Shown: positions 7,022 to 12,480 of the stretch, in pieces
Layout: each line of letters opens with the position of its first letter
Position numbering within the stretch: position 1 is the stretch's first letter
Assembly: GCA_900767195.1 (NCBI GenBank)
Contig: CAAFYG010000065.1
Coordinates: forward strand, 1 to 12,480
Source: Clostridia bacterium
GTDB taxonomy: Bacteria > Bacillota > Clostridia > Christensenellales > Borkfalkiaceae
Direction of reading: 5' to 3'
Length of the DNA stretch: 12,480 nt
Notes under the pieces: model-generated
Seen by the model: the letters and a program-made list of their open reading frames with translations, nothing else
The model's database searches: none
What the model was told of the DNA's origin: nothing
Program-made: the position numbers and the translations under genes

Positions 7022-7927
7022 ATGTACGGAAAAATATTCGATATTCAACATTGCTCTTTAAGCGACGGCAACGGAATCAGGACGGCGATTTTTTTAAAAG
7101 GATGTCCGCTGCGGTGCGCCTGGTGTCATAACCCCGAATCGCAATCCGCCGATTCCGAGCTGCTTTTTTACGCGCATAAATGCACGGGTTGCGGCAAATG
7201 TCTGCGCGATTGCGCCGCGCGGCGGCTCGAAAACGGAAAAATCGTCGTCAACCGCAAACTTTGCACGTTATGCGGCAAATGCGCGGAAATCTGCCCCGCC
7301 GGCGCAAACGAAATCTGCGGCAAAATCGTTTCGGCGGAAGAAGTCATCGCCGAAGCGGAAAAAGATAAGCCGTTCTATTCTTCGGGCGGCATTGCGGAAG
7401 GCGGCGTCACGATCACGGGCGGAGAACCGGCGGCGCAAGCGGAATTTTCGCTCGAACTCATTCGGCTTGCGCAAGAAAAAGGCATCGATACGGCGATAGA
7501 AACCTGCGGCTGCGGCTCGCCCGATTTTTTCACACGGGCAGCAAAAGCGGGCAGCACGTTTTTATACGATATAAAGCACCTCAACGCAACAACGCATCAA
7601 AAACTTACGGGTGTAAGCAACGCTTTAATTCTCGAAAATTTGAAACGGCTGTTCGATATAAGCGCAAAAATCGTCATTCGGCTGCCGCTGATTCCGGGCG
7701 CGAACGACGATGAAGGTGAATTTGAAGCCTTAAAAGAATTTCTTACGATTTATCGCGAAAAATTTCAGCGCGCCGAGATTATCCCCTATCACGTTCTCGG
7801 AAAAAGCAAAGAAGCCGCCCTCGGCAGAGCGGGCGTCGCATACAATGCGGATATCGCAAAACAACGCGCCGAAACTCTCTGCTCGTATTTGCGGGAAGCC
7901 TTAAAAAATCGCGTACGCGTCGTTTAG
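7022..7927 (+). CDS. Radical-SAM glycyl radical enzyme activase with two extra ferredoxin-type clusters
   Basis: 301-aa iron-sulfur protein that uses S-adenosylmethionine to place the radical on the glycine of the enzyme encoded just upstream. The radical-SAM motif CxxxCxxC is seen as CPLRCAWCHNPES from residue 29. It is followed by two ferredoxin-type 4Fe-4S motifs (CTGCGKCLRDC near 55-65, CTLCGKCAEICP near 81-92), then the SAM-binding segment VTITGGEP. The double-cluster insert is typical of activases of dehydratase/decarboxylase-type glycyl radical enzymes; the activase of pyruvate formate-lyase itself lacks it. This agrees with the Cys-x-Glu site of its partner. The ATG is preceded by GCGAGGA and the gap to the enzyme gene is 25 bp, so they are co-transcribed. 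Length is normal for the family. The gene is convergent with the pyrophosphatase gene, 25 bp away. Confidence 0.95.
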   Translation: MYGKIFDIQHCSLSDGNGIRTAIFLKGCPLRCAWCHNPESQSADSELLFYAHKCTGCGKCLRDCAARRLENGKIVVNRKLCTLCGKCAEICPAGANEICGKIVSAEEVIAEAEKDKPFYSSGGIAEGGVTITGGEPAAQAEFSLELIRLAQEKGIDTAIETCGCGSPDFFTRAAKAGSTFLYDIKHLNATTHQKLTGVSNALILENLKRLFDISAKIVIRLPLIPGANDDEGEFEALKEFLTIYREKFQRAEIIPYHVLGKSKEAALGRAGVAYNADIAKQRAETLCSYLREALKNRVRVV

Positions 7928-7954
7928 GCGCATCATCGTCGCCTATGCGATTTT
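7925..7954. terminator. Weak hairpin between convergent genes, possible terminator
   Basis: A 6-bp stem, TAGGCG (7925-7930) with CGCCTA (7940-7945), with a 9-nt loop spans the activase stop codon and is followed on the plus strand by only four T at 7951-7954. It could end transcription between the two convergent genes, but the U-tract is displaced and short. Confidence 0.25.
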
Positions 7955-8498
7955 ACTTGCGCTTTTTTCCGTTTTTATATGTTTTTTCATAGATTTCAAC
8001 GCACTTTTTAATGATTTCCACGGCCTCGTCGCGGTGGCAAATCTCTTTCACCGTCGTCTGTTTGTGTTCGAGCGATTTATACACCTCGAAAAAATGCATC
8101 ATTTCATCGAAAATATGCGCCGGCAGCTCGTGAATATCATAATAAGTGTTGTAGGTGGGGTCTTTCACGGGAATGGCGATAATTTTCTCGTCGAGATCGC
8201 CGCCGTCCGTCATTTTAATCACGCCGATCGGATAGCACGTTACAAGCGTCATCGGGTAAATGCTTTCGCCGCAAAGCACGAGAACGTCAAGCGGATCGCC
8301 GTCCTCCGCAAGCGTACGCGGAATAAAGCCGTAGTTGGCAGGATACACCGTGGAAGTGTATAGCACGCGATCGAGGCGCAAAATCCCCGTCTCTTTATCG
8401 AGTTCGTATTTCGCCTTGCAGCCTTTGGGAATTTCGATGAGTGCCTCAAACGTTTTCGCCGTGATACGCGTAGCCGATATATCGTGCCAGATATTCAT
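7953..8498 (-). CDS. ppa: Inorganic pyrophosphatase, soluble family I
   Basis: Cytoplasmic Mg2+-dependent enzyme that hydrolyses pyrophosphate to two phosphates and so pulls biosynthetic reactions forward. The 181-aa length fits the family. The signature DGDPLDVLV is at 66-74. The residues corresponding to the E. coli active site are present at a nearly constant offset: Glu22, Lys30, Glu32, Arg44, Tyr52, Tyr56, Asp66, Asp68, Asp71, Asp98, Asp103 and Lys105. The tail is lysine-rich. The start has a GAGGT ribosome binding site 6 nt upstream. The gene has its own promoter just upstream and lies downstream of a Na+/phosphate transporter on the same strand, separated by a 36-bp palindrome. Many Clostridia use the unrelated family II enzyme or a membrane pyrophosphatase, so a family I enzyme is informative about lineage. 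Confidence 0.97.
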   Translation of the reverse strand: MNIWHDISATRITAKTFEALIEIPKGCKAKYELDKETGILRLDRVLYTSTVYPANYGFIPRTLAEDGDPLDVLVLCGESIYPMTLVTCYPIGVIKMTDGGDLDEKIIAIPVKDPTYNTYYDIHELPAHIFDEMMHFFEVYKSLEHKQTTVKEICHRDEAVEIIKKCVEIYEKTYKNGKKRK

Positions 8499-8530
8499 AA
8501 TTTTACCTCGTTTATTGTTTTAACGCCTAT

Positions 8531-8559
8531 ATTTTATCATATTTTGCAATAAAAATCAA
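8531..8559 (-). promoter_or_regulatory. Sigma-A promoter of ppa
   Basis: On the minus strand, TTGATT (8559-8554) and TAAAAT (8536-8531) lie 17 bp apart, with TGA just before the -10. Predicted start near 8524, giving a leader of about 25 nt that contains the GAGGT ribosome binding site. Confidence 0.65.
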
Positions 8560-8612
8560 GGCTATCGATAGACTACGCAAAAAATTAAAAAAAGAAATTT
8601 TGCCTTGTTTGT

Positions 8613-8648
8613 TATAAAGAACAGCTCCCGCGGGAGCTGTTCTTTATA
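8613..8648 (-). terminator. Perfect 36-bp palindrome, likely terminator of the phosphate transporter gene
   Basis: The arms TATAAAGAACAGCTCCCG and its exact reverse complement abut at 8630/8631, with no mismatch and no spacer. Transcribed from the transporter gene, whose stop is 11 bp away at 8660, it would form a long GC-centred hairpin with a minimal loop, ending in UUCUUUAUA. The U-tract is imperfect and is paired with the A-rich base of the stem, so the structure is symmetric and could work in both directions. Its place between a stop codon and the next gene's promoter favours a terminator. Confidence 0.65.
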
Positions 8649-8659
8649 GAGATTTCGTT

Positions 8660-10315
8660 TTACGCCGCAAACCCGTCCACGCTGTGAGCCACATAATTCA
8701 AATGATCGCCCACACGTTCGAGATTAGATACGAGATTGATAAATACGGGATTGTTTTCCGCATTGCACTCGCCGCGCTGCATTCTTTCGATATGATCCGC
8801 AATCAGACAGCGGCGCATATTATCCACGCGGTCTTCCGTTTCGTCCGATTCGTGCATGATATCGTACTCTTTCATCAGCACGATGCGCTTCACCAGCGAA
8901 TACTGTTCCTGCAAAAGCGCGTACATTTCCGTAAGTTTCGTACCCACCACGGGCGAAAACGTCAGATTGTCCGTAATCGTCTTGCGCGTATACTTTGTAA
9001 GATTATCCGCAAGCTCCGAAATTCTCACGATGTCCCCCACGTTGTTATGCAGCGCGCTGATTTTTTTCTCGTCGTCGAGCGAAGGGCCTGCGGCGGAAAC
9101 TTTCACGAGATAATCGCTGATCGATTTGCTTAAATCGGCGATCTGTTCGTTATTCGCCGCCACCTTCTCCACTGTGGAAATATCGCGGCGGATAAACCCG
9201 TTAAACGCCGTGGCAAGCGAAGCCATCGCCATATCCGCCATACGGAAAGTTTCCTTTTTCAGCTGTGAAATGGCAAGCGCGGGAGAATTCAGGAAACGCT
9301 TATCCATATACACGAATTTCGCGCCGTATTCATCCTCGCTCTTTTCTTCCGCTTTCGCATCCGGCACGATCAGCCTCGCCAGTTTCACAAGCCCGCTCGT
9401 AAACGGCAGAAACAAACACGTACACACCACGTTGAAAAACGTGTGGAACATAGCAATCTGCGTTTCCGGCGAAGCAAACCAGCGTTCGAACGTTCTCTGC
9501 TGGAATTGCGGAAAAATCAGTAAAATAATCGTAAAAATCGCCGTACCGATCACGTTGAACAAAAGGTGGATAATACTCGCCCGCCGTGCGTTTACGCTCG
9601 TTCCTATCGAAGAAATCAGCGCCGTTACGCAACTTCCTATATTGCTGCCGAGAATCACATACAGCACGGCGTTTCCGCCGCCGCCCACAATCAACCCCTG
9701 CATCGCCATCGCGATAACAATCGTCGTCACCGCGCTCGAAGACTGAATCAAGGCCGTAAACGCAACGCCGATGAACAGCAGGAAAAACGGATTCGTCGCC
9801 TTGGAAAGCACGCTTTTCAGCGCGGCGTGAATTTTTTCGCCTTCCATCGCGCCGCTCATCACGTCCAGCCCCACAAAAACGATGCCGAGCCCCGCCAGAG
9901 CAATACCCGCAAGCCGCACCTTATCTTTTTTCGAAAACATATTCATCGCCATGCCGATGAACGCGAGCGCCATAAAAAACACGTTGAGATTAAACGCCTG
10001 CAACGCCACGATCTGCGCCGTGATCGTCGTGCCGATGTTCGCGCCCATAATAATGGTGGCGGCTTGCTTTAAAGACATAATGCCCGTATTCACAAACCCG
10101 ATCACCATCACCGTAGTGATAGCCGAGCTTTGCACCACCGCCGTGGCGGCCGCGCCTAAGCCCACCCCCACAAGCTTTTTATCGGACGTTTTGTTGAACA
10201 ATCGTTTCAAGCTGTTGCCCGCCAGCTTTTCCATATTATCGGAAAGCAGTTTGAAGCCGAGCAGAAACACGCCGCAACCGGCAAGAATGGTGATAACCGA
10301 ATAAACGTAATCCAT
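8660..10315 (-). CDS. Na+/phosphate cotransporter family protein with C-terminal PhoU-like domain
   Basis: Integral membrane protein of the NptA/YjbB type, predicted to move inorganic phosphate with sodium; in bacteria of this group the direction may be uptake or export. Residues 1 to about 315 hold two inverted halves, each with the family's QSS(S)A motif (62-65 and 191-195) and a G[AS]NIG motif (91-95 and 223-227). A charged linker (about 318-345) leads to a helical PhoU-like domain (about 350-545), thought to sense or regulate. The chosen start, MDYVYS at 10315, is where the first membrane segment begins. GGAGG lies about 16 nt upstream, which is long, with an AT-rich AAAAATTTTT palindrome between. 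An in-frame GTG at 10354 would add 13 basic residues but has no ribosome binding site. The product is 551 aa, normal for the fused form. Confidence 0.93.
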   Translation of the reverse strand: MDYVYSVITILAGCGVFLLGFKLLSDNMEKLAGNSLKRLFNKTSDKKLVGVGLGAAATAVVQSSAITTVMVIGFVNTGIMSLKQAATIIMGANIGTTITAQIVALQAFNLNVFFMALAFIGMAMNMFSKKDKVRLAGIALAGLGIVFVGLDVMSGAMEGEKIHAALKSVLSKATNPFFLLFIGVAFTALIQSSSAVTTIVIAMAMQGLIVGGGGNAVLYVILGSNIGSCVTALISSIGTSVNARRASIIHLLFNVIGTAIFTIILLIFPQFQQRTFERWFASPETQIAMFHTFFNVVCTCLFLPFTSGLVKLARLIVPDAKAEEKSEDEYGAKFVYMDKRFLNSPALAISQLKKETFRMADMAMASLATAFNGFIRRDISTVEKVAANNEQIADLSKSISDYLVKVSAAGPSLDDEKKISALHNNVGDIVRISELADNLTKYTRKTITDNLTFSPVVGTKLTEMYALLQEQYSLVKRIVLMKEYDIMHESDETEDRVDNMRRCLIADHIERMQRGECNAENNPVFINLVSNLERVGDHLNYVAHSVDGFAA

Positions 10316-10575
10316 AAAAATTTTTAATTTTCCTCCGCGCGAACCTTTCCGCACGCACTTTTGTATCGTTTGCCTTTATTTGTATTTTGCCTGTATCCTT
10401 TTCCCCCGCCGGACGATATACGCGGTTTTTTCCGCCGGGCATTATACTCGGTTTTTCCCTCGGGCGTATCGGCGCTTTCCCGCCGTAACGCGATTTTTTC
10501 CGCCGTTTTTCCGCCCCGTCCGTTCATTTCCTTATCGCAAAACGGCTCGGCGTTTGCCCGCTTCCCCGCATTCTA
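10316..10575 (-). other. Long purine-rich 5' leader of the phosphate transporter gene
   Basis: About 250 nt separate the predicted transcription start from the ATG. On the minus strand this leader carries a run of related short motifs, GGCGGAAAAA-like, at roughly 10506-10519, 10494-10504, 10475-10484, 10452-10464, 10425-10438 and 10398-10412. Some can fold into small hairpins, such as GCGG and CCGC around a T6 loop at 10422-10435 on the plus strand. Open frames here are short, basic and lack a usable ribosome binding site. No known riboswitch class is recognisable by eye. Confidence 0.4.
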
Positions 10576-10603
10576 ATTATAGCATACTCTCCCCTCACCG
10601 CAA
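10576..10603 (-). promoter_or_regulatory. Extended -10 promoter of the phosphate transporter gene
   Basis: On the minus strand a perfect TATAAT (10581-10576) is preceded by TGC, forming an extended -10. TTGCGG (10603-10598) lies 16 bp upstream as a partial -35. A second TATAAT further downstream on the same strand (about 10446-10441) has no recognisable -35 and is less likely. Confidence 0.55.
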
Positions 10604-10620
10604 AGATACAATCAAAAATT

Positions 10621-10675
10621 TTCAAAAATCTTTTTTTTAATTTTACTTTTTTTCATTTTTTGTTATTTTTGTATA
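10621..10675. other. T-rich tract in the divergent intergenic region
   Basis: A stretch of about 55 bp is composed almost only of T and A, mostly T-runs of five to eight bases on the plus strand. It lies between the transporter promoter and the promoter of the epimerase operon. No gene is visible. It may be bent or easily melted DNA that helps promoter activity, or simply spacer. Confidence 0.4.
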
Positions 10676-10754
10676 AAGAATGTATTCCGAATGTGATAAA
10701 AACGTTATCCGGCTCGAAAAATTTAAAAAAATTCTTCGGTTTGCCGCGCTTTCC

Positions 10755-10783
10755 TTTACATCGGCGCAAAAGTGTGATACAAT
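10755..10783 (+). promoter_or_regulatory. Sigma-A promoter of the epimerase-oxidoreductase operon
   Basis: TTTACA at 10755-10760 and TACAAT at 10778-10783 are separated by 17 bp, each one base off consensus, with TGA just before the -10 as an extended element. Predicted start near 10790 gives a leader of about 65 nt. Confidence 0.7.
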
Positions 10784-10805
10784 AGAAATACAGTCAACAT
10801 CAGTC

Positions 10806-10842
10806 GGCGCGGATTTACGCAGACGTTACGCGCGGCGCGCCG
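10806..10842 (+). promoter_or_regulatory. GC-rich inverted repeats in the leader before the epimerase gene
   Basis: GGCGCG at 10806-10811 can pair with CGCGCC at 10836-10841, and the 10-bp palindrome CGGCGCGCCG occupies 10833-10842. The hairpin would end just before the GCGGAGGAA ribosome binding site (10845-10853). TTACGC is also repeated at 10815-10820 and 10826-10831. Regulation is possible but not shown by the sequence. Confidence 0.25.
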
Positions 10843-10855
10843 AAGCGGAGGAAAT

Positions 10856-11737
10856 ATGTATTACGAAATCGAAAACTCGGAACTGAAAGCGGGCGTTGAA
10901 ACGGCGGGCGCGCAGCTGAAAACGATCCGCTCGAAAAAAACGGATATCGAATATTTATGGCAGGGCGACGAAGACTTCTGGAAAGGCCGCGCCTACAATC
11001 TTTTTCCGATCATCGGCAGGGCGTATAAAAACAAATACGATTTCGGCGGTAAAACGTATGAAACGCGCCCGCACGGGATCGCGCGCGACGGCGAGTTTAT
11101 CTTAGAAGACCGCACCGCCACGAAGCTGGTATTTTCTTTAACGTACTCGGAAGAGTCGCTGAAAATTTATCCGTGCAAATTTATTTTCTACGTGATTTAC
11201 GAGCTTTTCGGGGCGCATCTTCGCGTCACCTACCGCGTAAAAAACGTCGATACGAAAGAAATCGCGTTCTGTATCGGCGGACATCCCGGTTTCAACGTAC
11301 CCTTTCACCCCTCCGGCGACTTCGAAGATTATTTTCTCGAATTTCCCGAAAAGACGGCAATTTCGCAGTGCCTTCTTGCCCCCTCGAAGCTGATTTCGGG
11401 CGAGCGTGTACCGTATGCGCTGCACGCGAACAACCGCCTGCCTTTAACGCACGATTTATTTAAAAACGACGCGATGATTTTTGCAGGCACATGCCGCGCC
11501 GTATCTTTGAAGCGCAAGAGATCGAAGCGGTTTTTAACGCTGCGCTATCCCGATTTTCGCTATCTCGGCGTATGGCAGACGCCCGATCAACCCGCGCCGT
11601 TCGTTTGTCTCGAACCGTGGACTTCGCTACCCGCAACCGACGGAAAACGCTACGATCTTCTCACGAAAGAAGACGTGCAGCACCTTGCCCCCGGCAAAGA
11701 ATACGCCGCAGAATGGACGCTCGAACTGCACGAATAA
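10856..11737 (+). CDS. Aldose 1-epimerase family protein (LacX-like)
   Basis: Predicted mutarotase-fold enzyme of 293 aa, acting on the anomeric carbon of a hexose or sugar phosphate in the cytoplasm. The N-terminus follows the LacX-like pattern: a GAQLKTI segment, EYLWQGD near 32-38, and NLFPIIGR near 48-55. Candidate catalytic residues are His73 (RPHGIARDGEF), His143 (GGHPGFNVPF) and Glu253 (VCLEPWTSLPA), matching the two histidines and the acidic base of galactose mutarotases. The ATG is preceded by GGAGGAA at the right distance and by a good promoter. The gene is followed after 17 bp by an FAD-dependent oxidoreductase gene, so the two are likely co-transcribed. LacX-like proteins are often of unproven specificity; the family is firm, the sugar is not known. 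Confidence 0.92.
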   Translation: MYYEIENSELKAGVETAGAQLKTIRSKKTDIEYLWQGDEDFWKGRAYNLFPIIGRAYKNKYDFGGKTYETRPHGIARDGEFILEDRTATKLVFSLTYSEESLKIYPCKFIFYVIYELFGAHLRVTYRVKNVDTKEIAFCIGGHPGFNVPFHPSGDFEDYFLEFPEKTAISQCLLAPSKLISGERVPYALHANNRLPLTHDLFKNDAMIFAGTCRAVSLKRKRSKRFLTLRYPDFRYLGVWQTPDQPAPFVCLEPWTSLPATDGKRYDLLTKEDVQHLAPGKEYAAEWTLELHE

Positions 11738-11754
11738 TCAAAAAGGTATATCCT

Positions 11755-12480
11755 ATGGAAACAATATTCCAAAGCGAAAAGATCCCCGTAACCTGCCGCG
11801 CAAACGTGCTTGTCGTCGGCGGCGGAATCGCGGGAATCGCCGCCGCGCTTTCCGCCGCGCGCGAGCTTAACGCAGCCGAAAAAACGAAAAACGACGGGGG
11901 TAGCGGCGAAAACAAGCGTATCCGCGTGCTGCTTGCCGAAAAGCAATATATTCTCGGCGGCTTGGCTACGGCGGGGCTTGTCACCATCTATCTGCCCCTT
12001 TGCGACGGACAAGGCAAACAGGTTTCTTTCTCGATCGCGGAAGAACTTTTGCGTTTTTCGCTGCCGCTCTGGCACAATACCGCGCGCGGGTACAACGACT
12101 GGATCGCGCGCCCCGAAACGGAACACAACTCCCGCTCGCCGCGCTTCGAAGCGGATTTCAACCCGCAGGTTTTCGCTTTGGCTGCGGAAAAGCTGCTCGA
12201 AGAAAACGGCGTGGAAATTTTCTACGGCGCAACGCTTTGCGGCGTGCAGAAACGGGGCGATACGATCACGCACGCGATTTTCGAAAGCAAGAGCGAAAGC
12301 CGCTTCGGAAAATTCGCCGTGGAAACAAAAACGATCGTGGACGCGAGCGGCGATCTCGACGCCGGCAACGCCGCCGGGGTAAACGTGAAATTGTACGATC
12401 ACGGCAACGTCCCCGCCGCGTGGTACTACTCTTCTTCCGCCGCCGCGCCGTATGCCCTGCACACGCTCGGTCTCGCGGAA
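11755..12480 (+). CDS. FAD-dependent oxidoreductase, N-terminal part (3' truncated by window)
   Basis: The frame starts at ATG 11755, 17 bp after the epimerase stop codon, with a modest AAAAGG ribosome binding site, and is still open at the window end; 242 codons are visible. The N-terminus has a Rossmann dinucleotide-binding motif, VLVVGGGIAGIAAAL (Gly22, 23, 24 and 27), then the second strand RVLLAEKQ, then GGLATAGLV near 68-76. This is the pattern of the FAD_oxidored family of flavoproteins, often found in sugar or polymer degradation loci. A Lys/Asn/Gly-rich insert (about 38-55) widens the link between the first helix and the second strand. The visible part ends before any substrate-specific region, so the reaction cannot be named. 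A long open frame on the opposite strand (11650-12462) is a shadow of this gene. Confidence 0.88.
   Translation, partial: METIFQSEKIPVTCRANVLVVGGGIAGIAAALSAARELNAAEKTKNDGGSGENKRIRVLLAEKQYILGGLATAGLVTIYLPLCDGQGKQVSFSIAEELLRFSLPLWHNTARGYNDWIARPETEHNSRSPRFEADFNPQVFALAAEKLLEENGVEIFYGATLCGVQKRGDTITHAIFESKSESRFGKFAVETKTIVDASGDLDAGNAAGVNVKLYDHGNVPAAWYYSSSAAAPYALHTLGLAE

Noticed and set aside
9566..10072. 168-codon plus-strand frame rich in Arg, His and Asn
   Set aside because: It is antisense to the membrane part of the transporter; such composition is typical of the reverse of hydrophobic codons.
10316..10354. GTG at 10354 as the start of the phosphate transporter
   Set aside because: No ribosome binding site precedes it, and the added residues are a basic stretch read through the GGAGG that serves the later ATG.
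10324..10527. 67-codon basic frame on the minus strand in the transporter leader
   Set aside because: The AAGGA sequence abuts the ATG with no spacing, the composition is low-complexity Lys/Arg, and its reading follows the repeated GGCGGAAAAA motifs.
10680..10886. 68-codon plus-strand frame before the epimerase gene
   Set aside because: It spans the epimerase promoter and overlaps the start of that gene in another frame, has no ribosome binding site and no recognisable domain.
11650..12462. 270-codon open frame on the minus strand
   Set aside because: It lies antisense to a clear FAD-binding protein frame, resembles no recognised family, and is rich in Arg and Ala as expected of a shadow of GC-rich codons.
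1..12480. CRISPR arrays, tRNA/rRNA genes, insertion sequences and phage genes
   Set aside because: Searched by eye in the intergenic regions: no regularly spaced identical repeats, no tRNA T-loop motif, no transposase or integrase motif and no terminal inverted repeats.

Overview
The window looks like chromosomal DNA from an anaerobic, endospore-forming member of the Bacillota, probably a gut-type Clostridia lineage. The evidence is an intact spoIIE gene, which is specific to endospore formers, a B. subtilis EndoA-like MazF, an oxygen-sensitive glycyl radical enzyme with its activase, GGAGG-type ribosome binding sites and sigma-A-type promoters. The genus cannot be fixed from the sequence. 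There is no insertion sequence, phage gene, tRNA, rRNA or CRISPR array, and base composition is even from gene to gene.

Layout. (1) 1-903: the C-terminal half of glucose-6-phosphate isomerase, closed by a strong terminator. (2) 904-1450: a MazF-type endoribonuclease with its own promoter and terminator and no visible MazE antitoxin. (3) 1458-3899: spoIIE behind an extended -10 promoter that has no good -35 box. (4) 3915-7927: an AraC-type regulator on the minus strand, divergent from a two-gene operon for a short glycyl radical enzyme and its radical-SAM activase; each side of the 154-bp intergenic region has a good promoter. (5) 7953-10603: on the minus strand, a Na+/phosphate cotransporter with a C-terminal PhoU-like domain, then a soluble family I pyrophosphatase. 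They are separated by a perfect 36-bp palindrome, and the pyrophosphatase has its own promoter. (6) 10316-10855: a 500-bp gene-free region holding the transporter's long purine-rich leader, a T-rich tract and a promoter for the next operon. (7) 10856-12480: a LacX-like aldose 1-epimerase followed 17 bp later by an FAD-dependent oxidoreductase cut by the window end.

How the genes fit together. Most of the window is housekeeping: sugar phosphate isomerisation, phosphate handling and sporulation. The accessory part most worth attention is the AraC / glycyl radical enzyme / activase cluster. The enzyme has a catalytic Cys-x-Glu arrangement as in eliminase-type members, not the Cys-Cys of pyruvate formate-lyase. 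The residues around it (GCNET instead of the usual GCVEP) and its length (707 aa) are unusual, so its substrate is open. The unpaired mazF next to spoIIE is a second point of interest. Nothing here proves a wholly new system; the glycyl radical locus is the best candidate.
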